Below, in pieces: positions 52,319-60,364 of a DNA stretch of 64,000 nt. The notes below the pieces were generated by a model, which saw nothing but the letters and a program-made list of their open reading frames with translations, was not told the DNA's origin and made no database searches. The stretch's first letter is position 1, and every line of letters begins with the position of its first letter. This DNA is from JABMQW01 sp964439935. Lineage in GTDB: Bacteria; Fidelibacterota; Marinisomatia; Marinisomatales; TCS56. A program made the translations under genes and the position numbers. The stretch spans positions 248,001-312,000 of the forward strand of contig CAYTPW010000001.1 of NCBI GenBank assembly GCA_964439935.1, given 5' to 3'.

Positions 52319-55300
52319 ATGATTATTTCAAAGATAGCCATTCGGCGGGGCGTGACCTTTACGATGCTGTATCTGATTGCGATCGGATTCGGGTTATTTG
52401 GTCTGTCCAGTCTGAAAATGGATCTCTATCCTAATATTACTTTTCCGGTGATCGGTATTATCACCCAGTACGAAGGCGTTGGTCCGGAAGATATCGAAAA
52501 TGTCCTGACCCGTCCCCTTGAACAAACAGTCATTTCAGTGGAAAATGTCAATAAAATAACCTCCCAGTCCAATGTGGGTACATCGATCATCATCATGGAA
52601 TTCAAATGGGGCTCTGATATGGATCAGGCTGAAATTGATGTTCGAAATATGATCGACTTTGTGCGTGATTATCTGCCTGCAGAAGCATCGGAACCGATCA
52701 CTTTTGCCTTCAATCCTTCCATGCAACCAATCCAGTATCTGACGGTCAGTTCTGACCGCTTGGGCATGGCTGAACTGCGTCGAGTGGTGGAAGAGCAGAT
52801 TACTCCCCGGTTGGAGCGGATAGATGGCGTCGCTTTTGCCGGTATCCAGGGGGGACTGGAACGTCAGATAAAAGTGCTGGTCAATCCCCACGAGCTGGCC
52901 GCCCAGGGTTTATCTCTGCAGCAACTGATCCAGGTCCTGCGGCTGGAAAACCTGCAGATACCAGGCGGATTGATCGATGAGCAGATGAAGGAATTTGCTG
53001 TCAAGACTTACGGTGAATTTACCAGCGTTGGGCAGATTGAGAATACGGTTGTCGGTAATAAAGCCGGCATTCCGGTCTATCTGAAAAATGTGGCACAGGT
53101 CGTTGATGGATTCAAAGAACAGCGGGAAGTAATCCGCAATAATGATAAATCAGCTCTGATGATTTTCGTTCAGAAACAGGCTGACGCCAATACGGTCCAG
53201 ACCAGCCGGGCAGTGAATGAAGCATTACCGGGCATTCTGACCAAGGCCGGACAGGGCGTTGAAGTATCGATGTTAATCGATTTTGCCGATTTTATCACCC
53301 GTTCGCTCAATAATCTCAGTACTACTGCCATGCAGGCCTTTTTTATGGTCTTCCTGGTGCTATTGTTCTTCCTGCGAAATATCCGCAGTTCGTTGATCGT
53401 GGCCATATCGATTCCGGTATCGATCATCGTTACTTTCTTTGTGATGGATCAGGGTGGCCTGACGCTGAATGTGATCTCAATGGCCGGTTTGGCTCTGGCA
53501 ATCGGTATGCTGGTCGATAATGCAATTGTTGTCTTGGAGAATATCTTCCGTCGCAAGGAAAAGGGCATGCAGGTCCGGGAGGCGGCCTATGAGGGAACTA
53601 AGCAGGTCTCAACCGCAATCGTTGCCTCGACCCTGACAACCCTGGCCGTATTTATTCCGATCCTGTTTGTTCCCGGTATCGCCGGGGTCATGTTTAATGA
53701 TATGTCGATATCGATCGTATTTTCATTGTCAACATCATTGATTGTTGCATTGACGCTGATTCCGCTGCTGGCCTCACGCTGGTTACAATCAGGAAAAACC
53801 GAAGCCAAGAATCCTCTCTCCCGGAAGATTGGAAATTTCATTTCCCGTCTTGAAATATTTTATGTTAAAATTCTGGATTTCTTCCTGTTTCACAAGAAGA
53901 CCCTGTTTGCCGGCATCACCATTTTATTTATTGTCACAGTGATACTGTCCGGAAAGGTGGGTGGTGATTTCATGGGACACACCGATCAATCATTTGTCAG
54001 TATGCGTATTGAGCGGGAAAGTGGAGCATCGTTGACGGCAACTAACAATACCTTTCTCAAATTGGAGACTATGATCAAAAATGCCGTTCCGGAGGCCTTC
54101 AATATCTATTCTAATTTTGGGACCGGAGAAGGTATCGGAGCAATGTTCGGCAGCACCGGATCGAATGCCGGACAGATCATGATTTCACTCCCGGATGTCA
54201 AAGATCGCGACCGTTCCCAGTTTATGATTCAGGATTCACTGCGGGCAAAATTCGACCTGATCCCGGGGGCTAAAATCACCTTTGAGGACAATAGCGGTTT
54301 CATGGGTGCTGAAGGGGATATATCGGTAAAGATTTATGGATTTGATCGGAATACGGCAATCGCACTGGGTGACCAGGTAGCACAGGCAATGGAAAAGGTG
54401 GAAGGTGTAGTCGATGTTCAGAAAAGCTATAGTTCACCCCAACCGGAGTACCAGATTTATCTGAACCGGGACCGTATTTCGTCTATGGGACTCAGCGTGA
54501 CGATGGTGGCTCAGACAGTGGAGGCCGGAATTAAGGGCACAGTGGCCACACGCTACCGTGAGGGTGGCAAGGAATATGATGTTCTGGTGCGTTTCGATGA
54601 TGAGTACCGGGATTCCCGCCGAGACCTGGAAAATATTTATGTTGCAACTCCCCTGGGGGAACAGGTTCCCTTGATCAACCTGGCTGAGATTGTCTCTGGC
54701 CGGGGTGCAACAACGATTAATCGCGAGGACCAGGATCGGGTGGTGACCGTTTTTTGCAATACCACCGGACGTGATCTTCAGAGTGTCACCAATGAAGTGT
54801 TGCAGGGAATTGAGCAAATATCTTTCCCACCGGATTTTCGCTGGGATATCGGTGGGACAGCAGAAGATATGCAGGAATCATTCATGTACCTGGGACTGGC
54901 GCTCCTGGCCGCTGTATTACTGGTCTACATGGTAATGGCTTCACAATTTGAATCGCTGCTGAATCCTTTTATCATCCTGTTTACTATTCCTCTGGCCTTC
55001 ATTGGTGTAATCTGGGGCTTATTCGTTTCCGGCACCACACTCAGTATTACCGCTATGATTGGGGGTATGCTGTTGATCGGAATTGTGGTAAATAATGGAA
55101 TTGTGCTGATTGACTATATCAACCAGTTGCGCAGTATTCATGATTATCCGTTATGGGAAGCTGTGGTGCGTGGTGGCCGCCGACGGATGCGTCCAATCCT
55201 GATGACGGCTCTGACGACGATACTATCAATGACACCGATGGCACTTGAACTTGGGTCGGGAGCCGAGATCTGGAGCCCCATGGCTCGTTCGGTCATCGGT

Positions 55301-55456
55301 GGACTGACCGCTTCGACCTTTTTTACCCTGATCCTGATTCCGGTGCTTTATTTTACCATTGAGCGTTTGAAACTGCGCCGGGCAATTAAAAAGGGTAGAA
55401 TTCCTAAACAGGTGATCAGCCGTCCTGAAGATATCAATGTCGTTGATTTGACCTGA
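52319..55456 (+). CDS. RND efflux transporter permease (AcrB/HAE1 type)
   Basis: 1045 aa. Opening IISKIAIRRGVTFTMLYLIAIGFGLFGLSSLKMDLYPNI is the standard RND start. There are twelve transmembrane helices in two halves, with the proton-relay helix AGLALAIGMLVDNAIVVLENIFRRKEKG carrying the Asp pair in TM4 (IGMLVDN). Porter-domain motifs GPEDIENVLTRPLEQ and the second-half GGMLLIGIVVNNGIVLIDYINQLR are present. Proton-driven pump for hydrophobic compounds, partner of the two upstream products. Substrate not predictable. Confidence 0.93.
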   Translation: MIISKIAIRRGVTFTMLYLIAIGFGLFGLSSLKMDLYPNITFPVIGIITQYEGVGPEDIENVLTRPLEQTVISVENVNKITSQSNVGTSIIIMEFKWGSDMDQAEIDVRNMIDFVRDYLPAEASEPITFAFNPSMQPIQYLTVSSDRLGMAELRRVVEEQITPRLERIDGVAFAGIQGGLERQIKVLVNPHELAAQGLSLQQLIQVLRLENLQIPGGLIDEQMKEFAVKTYGEFTSVGQIENTVVGNKAGIPVYLKNVAQVVDGFKEQREVIRNNDKSALMIFVQKQADANTVQTSRAVNEALPGILTKAGQGVEVSMLIDFADFITRSLNNLSTTAMQAFFMVFLVLLFFLRNIRSSLIVAISIPVSIIVTFFVMDQGGLTLNVISMAGLALAIGMLVDNAIVVLENIFRRKEKGMQVREAAYEGTKQVSTAIVASTLTTLAVFIPILFVPGIAGVMFNDMSISIVFSLSTSLIVALTLIPLLASRWLQSGKTEAKNPLSRKIGNFISRLEIFYVKILDFFLFHKKTLFAGITILFIVTVILSGKVGGDFMGHTDQSFVSMRIERESGASLTATNNTFLKLETMIKNAVPEAFNIYSNFGTGEGIGAMFGSTGSNAGQIMISLPDVKDRDRSQFMIQDSLRAKFDLIPGAKITFEDNSGFMGAEGDISVKIYGFDRNTAIALGDQVAQAMEKVEGVVDVQKSYSSPQPEYQIYLNRDRISSMGLSVTMVAQTVEAGIKGTVATRYREGGKEYDVLVRFDDEYRDSRRDLENIYVATPLGEQVPLINLAEIVSGRGATTINREDQDRVVTVFCNTTGRDLQSVTNEVLQGIEQISFPPDFRWDIGGTAEDMQESFMYLGLALLAAVLLVYMVMASQFESLLNPFIILFTIPLAFIGVIWGLFVSGTTLSITAMIGGMLLIGIVVNNGIVLIDYINQLRSIHDYPLWEAVVRGGRRRMRPILMTALTTILSMTPMALELGSGAEIWSPMARSVIGGLTASTFFTLILIPVLYFTIERLKLRRAIKKGRIPKQVISRPEDINVVDLT

Positions 55457-55727
55457 GCAGGTGGAATAATCCAGAGAAAACCGCAGTGGATCAATCACAT
55501 AATAATATAGGCCAATTCACAAAAATCCAATAACAATGCTATGAACTTTTTCCGAAACGCCTTATCTTTGATTTTAGCATTTCGATAATAAATACGACAG
55601 GTGAGCCATTTAATTGGTATTTCCAATATTCGGATTCCAGACACAGTCCACACTGATTCAAAAACACCAATCACAATGATAATTTAATAAAGACTATTGA
55701 TTAAATAACCAATCAGGAGAAAATGTA

Positions 55728-56858
55728 ATGTCAGATAAAAAGGCCGACCTGGCGGGACCAGGTATTGGTAATTACGACGATGTGAATAAAATTCTTCCGT
55801 CCGATTATAAATCGTTGCTGAACCCCAAAGAAACCCAGCAGGCTCTGTTAATTGTTAAGACCGCGATCGAGGAAGGACTCAGTCGTGAACTCAATTTGAT
55901 CAGAGTTGAAAGTCCATTGATTGTAGACCGTGACAGTGGCATGAATGATTATTTGGATCGTGATGGTTCGCGTACCCCGATTGATTTTCATATTTCCAAC
56001 GATTATGAAAAGCATCCGGTTGATGCCCAGGTGGTTCAGGCGGCAACCAAGTGGAAACGCTGGGCTTTAAAGCAGTTTGGAATGGACATTGGTGAGGGAG
56101 TGTACACCGACATGAGAGCAGTCCGTAAAGATTATTTCCTGGATCACGATCACAGTGCCTATGTCGATCAGTGGGACTGGGAAAGAGTTATCACTGCAGA
56201 AGACCGCAATCTTGATTATATGAAAGATACGGTTCGGAAAATCTGGAAGGTGCTAAAAGAAGCTGAAACGAAAGCACAGGATGCCTTTCCACAATTGAAG
56301 TCCGATAAATATCCTGATTTACCCGAGAAATTGAAATTTCTGCACGCTGAGGAAATACTGGAACTGTATCCCGATTTACCGCGCAAAGCAAGAGAAACGG
56401 AGATCATCCAGAAATATCCTGCAGTTTTCATTATTGGCATCGGCTGGACCTTGAAAGATGGCTATCCCCATGAAATGCGGGCCGCTGATTATGATGATTG
56501 GGTAACTCCTACTGTTTCCGAGACCGGACAGCAGATGCACGGCCTGAATGGCGATATACTGGTTTGGAACCATGTAACCAAGCGGCGTCATGAGCTTACA
56601 TCAATGGGTGTCCGGGTTACAAAGGAAACACTCAAACAGCAGCTGGAAATCACCGGTCAACTCGATTTCCTAGAGTTGCCTTATCATAATATGATTTTAA
56701 ACGATGAAATACCTTTGAGTATTGGGGGCGGAATTGGACAATCCCGTACCTATATGTATATCCTGAAAAAAGCCCATCTGGGCGAATGCAGTGTCACCGT
56801 CTGGCCTCAGATTTTAAAAGATATCTGTCGCGAGAAAAATATCATAGTCCTCGAATAA
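55728..56858 (+). CDS. asnA: Aspartate-ammonia ligase (asparagine synthetase A)
   Basis: 376 aa. Makes asparagine from aspartate, ammonia and ATP in the cytoplasm. Family motifs: ETQQALLIVKTAIEEGLSREL, RVESPLIVDRDSGMNDYLD, RTPIDFHISNDYE, KWKRWALKQFGM, YTDMRAVRKDY, DQWDWERVI and the late GGGIGQSRTYMYILKKAHLGE. It belongs to the class II aminoacyl-tRNA-synthetase fold and is somewhat longer than the 330-aa E. coli enzyme, with an extra helical stretch in the middle. AGGAG precedes the start. It stands alone between a 271-nt gap and a terminator. Confidence 0.95.
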   Translation: MSDKKADLAGPGIGNYDDVNKILPSDYKSLLNPKETQQALLIVKTAIEEGLSRELNLIRVESPLIVDRDSGMNDYLDRDGSRTPIDFHISNDYEKHPVDAQVVQAATKWKRWALKQFGMDIGEGVYTDMRAVRKDYFLDHDHSAYVDQWDWERVITAEDRNLDYMKDTVRKIWKVLKEAETKAQDAFPQLKSDKYPDLPEKLKFLHAEEILELYPDLPRKARETEIIQKYPAVFIIGIGWTLKDGYPHEMRAADYDDWVTPTVSETGQQMHGLNGDILVWNHVTKRRHELTSMGVRVTKETLKQQLEITGQLDFLELPYHNMILNDEIPLSIGGGIGQSRTYMYILKKAHLGECSVTVWPQILKDICREKNIIVLE

Positions 56859-56879
56859 ATCTCTGATCTGCCATAAGTG

Positions 56880-56909
56880 AAACGGCGGTCTGTTTGATCG
56901 CCGTTTTTA
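56880..56909 (+). terminator. Terminator of asnA
   Basis: AACGGCG, an 11-nt loop, then CGCCGTTTTTATT, beginning about 20 nt after the asnA stop codon. Confidence 0.85.
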
Positions 56910-56936
56910 TTAACTGGATATATTTTCGCCCTGTTT

Positions 56937-57107
56937 ATGCCGATATTTATTTTAATGGAGTACAAACCGAGTCCAAAAAAAACTACAGTTTTCTGCTTTT
57001 CAACTTGTGAAAAAAATACCGGTAATGTAGTTTCCATCTACGACTCTGATAAAAGAATTCCAGCAAGTGAATTCGTTTTTGGAGGGGTTGGCAAATTAAT
57101 ACATTAG
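56937..57107 (+). CDS. Possible 56-aa small protein
   Basis: An open frame of 57 codons sits exactly between two intrinsic terminators, and its TAG is directly followed by the second hairpin. The product contains MEYKPSPKKTTVFCFSTC and ends FVFGGVGKLIH. It is soluble, with two Cys. No good Shine-Dalgarno is seen; an in-frame ATG at 56955 is an alternative start. I do not recognise the family. The same stretch could instead be a small non-coding RNA. Confidence 0.35.
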   Translation: MPIFILMEYKPSPKKTTVFCFSTCEKNTGNVVSIYDSDKRIPASEFVFGGVGKLIH

Positions 57108-57141
57108 AAAAAGGCTTCGGGTTGGCGCTGGAAGCCTTTTT
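57108..57141. terminator. Bidirectional-looking intrinsic terminator
   Basis: AAAAAGGCTTC, a 12-nt loop, GAAGCCTTTTT. It follows the small ORF directly and is separated from tmRNA by about 170 nt in which I see nothing else but probable promoter sequence. Confidence 0.85.
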
Positions 57142-57310
57142 ATTTATAGCATTACGTCGGGAGTCTCAATAGTAGCAATTATATATTGCCTGCAGCACTG
57201 GTCCGCCAGCTTGAAAAGATACTAACAACTCAGCAAGTGATCCCAAAAAATACAGTCGTAAACGAAACAATTTGATCCGAATTATGTAAATTGGAATGGT
57301 TATTTGACAA

Positions 57311-57660
57311 GGGGGCGACCGGTTTCGACGGGATAGGAACGTTGTTAAACTGCATGCGGAGGTCCGGGATTCTCCTTAAACACCTGGAAAAAACAATAAG
57401 TGCCGATTACGGCTATATGGCTGCCGCTTAACTGACGGTAACCCGTTCTGTACAGGATTTGTCTGTGGTCTTGTATAAGGGCGTCGATTACACAGGCTGG
57501 TTCACTTAGTTGCTCAGGCAGAGTGAATAAGAACTTATGAGCTGGTCTTTGCAGCTTGGGTCGCCGGAAACTGCAGAGATGAGATCAATCCGGCAGACTA
57601 AGCATGTAGATGTTTCTCAAGGTGCTATTTCGGACGGGAGTTCGACTCTCCCCGCCTCCA
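57311..57660 (+). ncRNA. ssrA: Transfer-messenger RNA (ssrA)
   Basis: About 350 nt. The 5' end GGGGGCGACCGGTTTCGACG and the 3' end GGAGTTCGACTCTCCCCGCCTCCA form the tRNA-like domain: GGGGGCG pairs with CGCCTCC with one G-U pair, and the T arm GGGAGTTCGACTCTCC is present. CCA is not encoded. The reading frame for the tag ends at TAA 57429-57431 and closes with Asp-Tyr-Gly-Tyr-Met-Ala-Ala-Ala. The resume codon is uncertain; the in-frame codons before this are ACA ATA AGT GCC. Rescues stalled ribosomes with SmpB. Confidence 0.95.
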
Positions 57661-57679
57661 CATAATATTTGAGCATACC

Positions 57680-57931
57680 ATGATTACTGTATATGTATTG
57701 CAAAGTATAAAAAATCAAAAGAGATGTGTAGGAATAACAAATAATTTGAACCGTAGGCTTAAGGAGCATCGTATAAAAGGTACCACGGTCTCAAAAATAT
57801 TGGGTGATTTCGAAGTTATTTATACAGAAAATAACGTGGATTATAAATCTGCACGATTACGTGAGAAATACCTTAAAACCGGGAAAGGTCGTGAGTGGTT
57901 GAATAGCAATTTTAGACAGGACCTGCCATAG
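57680..57931 (+). CDS. Small GIY-YIG nuclease-domain protein
   Basis: 83 aa, just 19 nt after tmRNA with no terminator between. Matches the stand-alone UvrC-type GIY-YIG proteins: VYVLQSIKNQ, then RCVGITNNLNRRLKEH (the second half of the motif reads CVG rather than YVG), and the late Glu in ARLREKYLKTGKGREWL. Such proteins are common near stable-RNA genes in draft FCB genomes; function uncertain (structure-specific nuclease or selfish element). Its stop codon lies inside a palindrome, ACCTGCC-ATA-GGCAGGT. Confidence 0.78.
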   Translation: MITVYVLQSIKNQKRCVGITNNLNRRLKEHRIKGTTVSKILGDFEVIYTENNVDYKSARLREKYLKTGKGREWLNSNFRQDLP

Positions 57932-57937
57932 GCAGGT
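57921..57937. repeat. Palindrome overlapping the GIY-YIG stop codon
   Basis: ACCTGCC-ATA-GGCAGGT, a perfect 7-bp stem. First of a series of palindromes that fill the gap up to 58333. Confidence 0.6.
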
Positions 57938-57981
57938 AAAGTACGACTTTGCTCCGTAGGGGTGAAGTCGACCACGCTGAA

Positions 57982-57999
57982 GTCCCGATTAATTGGGAC
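57982..57999. repeat. Palindrome GTCCC(G/A)ATTAAT
   Basis: GTCCCGATTAATTGGGAC, perfect apart from one G-T pair. Partial copies (GCGGGAC) follow within 20 nt. Confidence 0.5.
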
Positions 58000-58099
58000 G
58001 AAAGCGGGACAATAAATGATAATAGACAGGAGCTTCGTCGCGGCGGGCGGTATTGAAATAGATTTTCCGGTTTTAACAAAACTATTACCAAAACACAGG

Positions 58100-58333
58100 C
58101 AATCCATGACTTCAGTCATGGGTTGTAATAAAAATAATCGATAACCGTTTCAACGGTTTACCCGAGACTTTATTTCACTAGAAACTGATTAACCATATCC
58201 TTTTCTGTAGATTTCTGATGATGCTTGACCTGACTTGCTACATGTTTCTTGTTTTAGATTGATACTTGTTATAAACCGTTGAAACGGTTACATTTTTTAC
58301 GGCATCCAACCCATGGTTGAAACCATGGGTTGG
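58100..58333. mobile_element. REPIN-like nested palindromic element
   Basis: Four palindromes are nested symmetrically: outer hairpin A at 58100-58125 (12-bp stem, CAATCCATGACT / AGTCATGGGTTG), inner palindrome B at 58143-58159 (AACCGTTTCAACGGTTT), its exact reverse complement B' at 58273-58289, and outer hairpin A' at 58306-58333 (13-bp stem, CCAACCCATGGTT / AACCATGGGTTGG). A and A' share CATGGGTTG. The A-B-B'-A' layout over 234 bp is that of paired REP sequences or a small non-autonomous element. No transposase is in the window. Confidence 0.55.
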
Positions 58334-58418
58334 TTTTATCTCTCTAGTATATAGAAACCGAAACGAACTGAGTTTAATCTCCCTACTGGCTTACAATAGT
58401 ATACACAATTGTTTAGCT

Positions 58419-59819
58419 TTAATCCCTGATTCGTGAAGAATACTGCTCCCAGTAATCCGGCATCAACTCCTTGACCTTGATGACTAATTCTTCGTCGCTG
58501 ATCGAGGTCAAACGGCCTTCTTTTTCATATTGATCAATTACCCAGCGGCCGACTTTATGCACCTTGATTTTATTGATCCGTTGATCGCCTTCCAGATTAA
58601 ACAATTCATTTATCCACAGGCAGATACCATCGACGCCACTTTTATCAGTGATAGCAACTCTTGGTGGACGGTTGAGCAATTTAGTTGTATCAAACACGTT
58701 GTATATCTGCTCTGCCTGCCGCAGACCGCCGGCGTGAATTCCAGCGCGGGTGGTGTTAAAATGTTTACCCACAAAGGGGTAATTTTCAGGAATTGGCAAA
58801 CCGATCGAACGCATATAGTCGGCCATCTCGGTGATAACGGTGGTATCAATTCCGCACAGATCGCCTTTTAAAGCAATGTAATCAATTATTGAGGCCTCCA
58901 ATGGCGGATTACCGGTGCGTTCGCCAAAACCAAACAGGGTGGCATTGACCGCATCGCAGCCATAGAGCCAGGCGGTAGTACCATTGATGTTTACTTTATG
59001 AAAATCATTATGCCCGTGCCACTCGAGGCGATCGCTGGGGACACCACATTCCTGATTCAGTTTATAGATCAACTTGGGGATGCTGCGGGGTAACTCAACA
59101 CCAGGATTACTAACTCCAAATCCCATGGTGTCGCAAAGTCGGATTTTTACTGAAAGCTCTTCCGGAACCCCTTCACTCATTTTCATCAGCTGCTCAACAA
59201 AAGGCAGGATGAAACCATCCACGTCAGCCCTGGTCAAGTCCTCCAGATGGCAACGGGGACGAACACCGGCTTCAAAAGCGGCAGCCACCACATCACAATA
59301 ATGATCTATTGCAGCCTGGCGGTTGGGGAATTTCAATTTTTGAAATATATGGAAATCAGAACTGCTGGTCAGCATTCCTGTTTCTTTCAGACCGACTTCT
59401 TTTACCAAGCGGAAATCACCTTTTTCCGCCCTGATCCAACCGGTGCATTCAGGGTACTTATGACCGAGATTTCGGCAGCGATCAAGTGCCTCGCGATCGT
59501 TTTTTGTGTACAGGAAAAATTCGGTTTGGCGAATCACGCCCCGCGGCCCGCCCAGTTTTGCCATCAGATCATAGATTTTAACCATTTGCTCGATATTGTA
59601 TGGTGGCCGAGCCTGCTGTCCGTCTCTGAAAGTTGTATCGGTTATTACTATATCCCGTGATTTAACGGTATTGGGATCAAACTCGACTGGTTTCCCATCA
59701 ATGTATTCGACAAGCGGACCATCAAAATGAATTAATGGCGGCAGATCATAATTAAAAGTATCCGGTAACAGATTTGGTTCAGTAAAATTTATTAGATCCT
59801 GTGATCTCTTTTCGTCCAT
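58419..59819 (-). CDS. Re-citrate synthase-like / 2-isopropylmalate synthase-family enzyme
   Basis: About 466 aa; start at 59819 chosen because AGGAG lies 7 nt upstream. The HMGL-like TIM barrel opens DIVITDTTFRDGQQARPPY, continues with GVIRQTEFFLYTKND, RCHLEDLTRADVDGF, RLCDTMGFGV and EWHGHNDFHKVNINGT, then GFGERTGNPP, NTTRAGIHAGG and KSGVDGICLWINELF. These wordings (DTTFRDGQQ, YGC...FGFGERTGN) resemble the branch that includes Re-face citrate synthases of anaerobes, rather than LeuA, which has DTTLRDGEQ and a C-terminal leucine-regulatory domain absent here. Citrate from oxaloacetate and acetyl-CoA is thus the favoured reaction; citramalate or homocitrate synthesis remains possible. Monocistronic. 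Confidence 0.7.
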   Translation of the reverse strand: MDEKRSQDLINFTEPNLLPDTFNYDLPPLIHFDGPLVEYIDGKPVEFDPNTVKSRDIVITDTTFRDGQQARPPYNIEQMVKIYDLMAKLGGPRGVIRQTEFFLYTKNDREALDRCRNLGHKYPECTGWIRAEKGDFRLVKEVGLKETGMLTSSSDFHIFQKLKFPNRQAAIDHYCDVVAAAFEAGVRPRCHLEDLTRADVDGFILPFVEQLMKMSEGVPEELSVKIRLCDTMGFGVSNPGVELPRSIPKLIYKLNQECGVPSDRLEWHGHNDFHKVNINGTTAWLYGCDAVNATLFGFGERTGNPPLEASIIDYIALKGDLCGIDTTVITEMADYMRSIGLPIPENYPFVGKHFNTTRAGIHAGGLRQAEQIYNVFDTTKLLNRPPRVAITDKSGVDGICLWINELFNLEGDQRINKIKVHKVGRWVIDQYEKEGRLTSISDEELVIKVKELMPDYWEQYSSRIRD

Positions 59820-60364
59820 GGTCGACTCCTGTTTAAGATGATGGTAATTCCCCAATATTAGAAAGCCAGAAAGTGTCGGGGAGGTCAAAATTAATTTTGT
59901 AACTGCTACCGATGTTCAAATTGATAATTATTAGATTCGGAATGATTCTCCTGGCTGCTTAATTCTATCAATAAATTACAAAGTCAGGTCATTATCAATA
60001 AACAATTATAAACAATAAATACACCGGATTTGGCTAGGTTAAAGCTGAATTTATATGTAGGATCGGCAGCTAAAAATTTATAGGAAGTTACTTAAAGGTT
60101 ATTCAAATTTTATGTGTTCAAAACTGGGATAGACCAAGTATTGTAAGCTCAATTAATCTAAGGGCTGTACAGGTATTTTGGCATGGTGTGAGATCAATAT
60201 GGGTATCAACCAAATTGACACTTTTGCATACGAAATAGCGGGAAATCAGCGATCTTTATCGTTCTGTTTAATTATGTTTATTATCAATTTTATTCCAGTG
60301 TGCCTGAACAACAACCTTTCATTAATCAACCAAACCAGTCTTAAAATCCGGATGGAGGACTATC
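59820..60364. other. Divergent promoter region without further features
   Basis: 545 nt of AT-rich sequence between the minus-strand synthase and the S74 protein gene. It should carry both promoters; a TTGACA at 60215-60220 is present without a convincing partner hexamer. GGAGG before 60365 is the Shine-Dalgarno of the next gene. I see no RNA gene or plausible ORF. Confidence 0.5.

Larger units (their letters stand above)
57932..58418. other. Gene-free, palindrome-rich intergenic region
   Basis: 487 nt with no credible coding frame. Contents are the palindromes listed separately. The A' hairpin near 58306-58333 is followed by TTTTATC and may double as a terminator for upstream transcription from tmRNA. 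Confidence 0.6.

Noticed and set aside
58100..58333. CRISPR array
   Set aside because: Repeats are palindromes in inverted order with unequal gaps and only two copies each; no regular repeat-spacer period and no cas genes.
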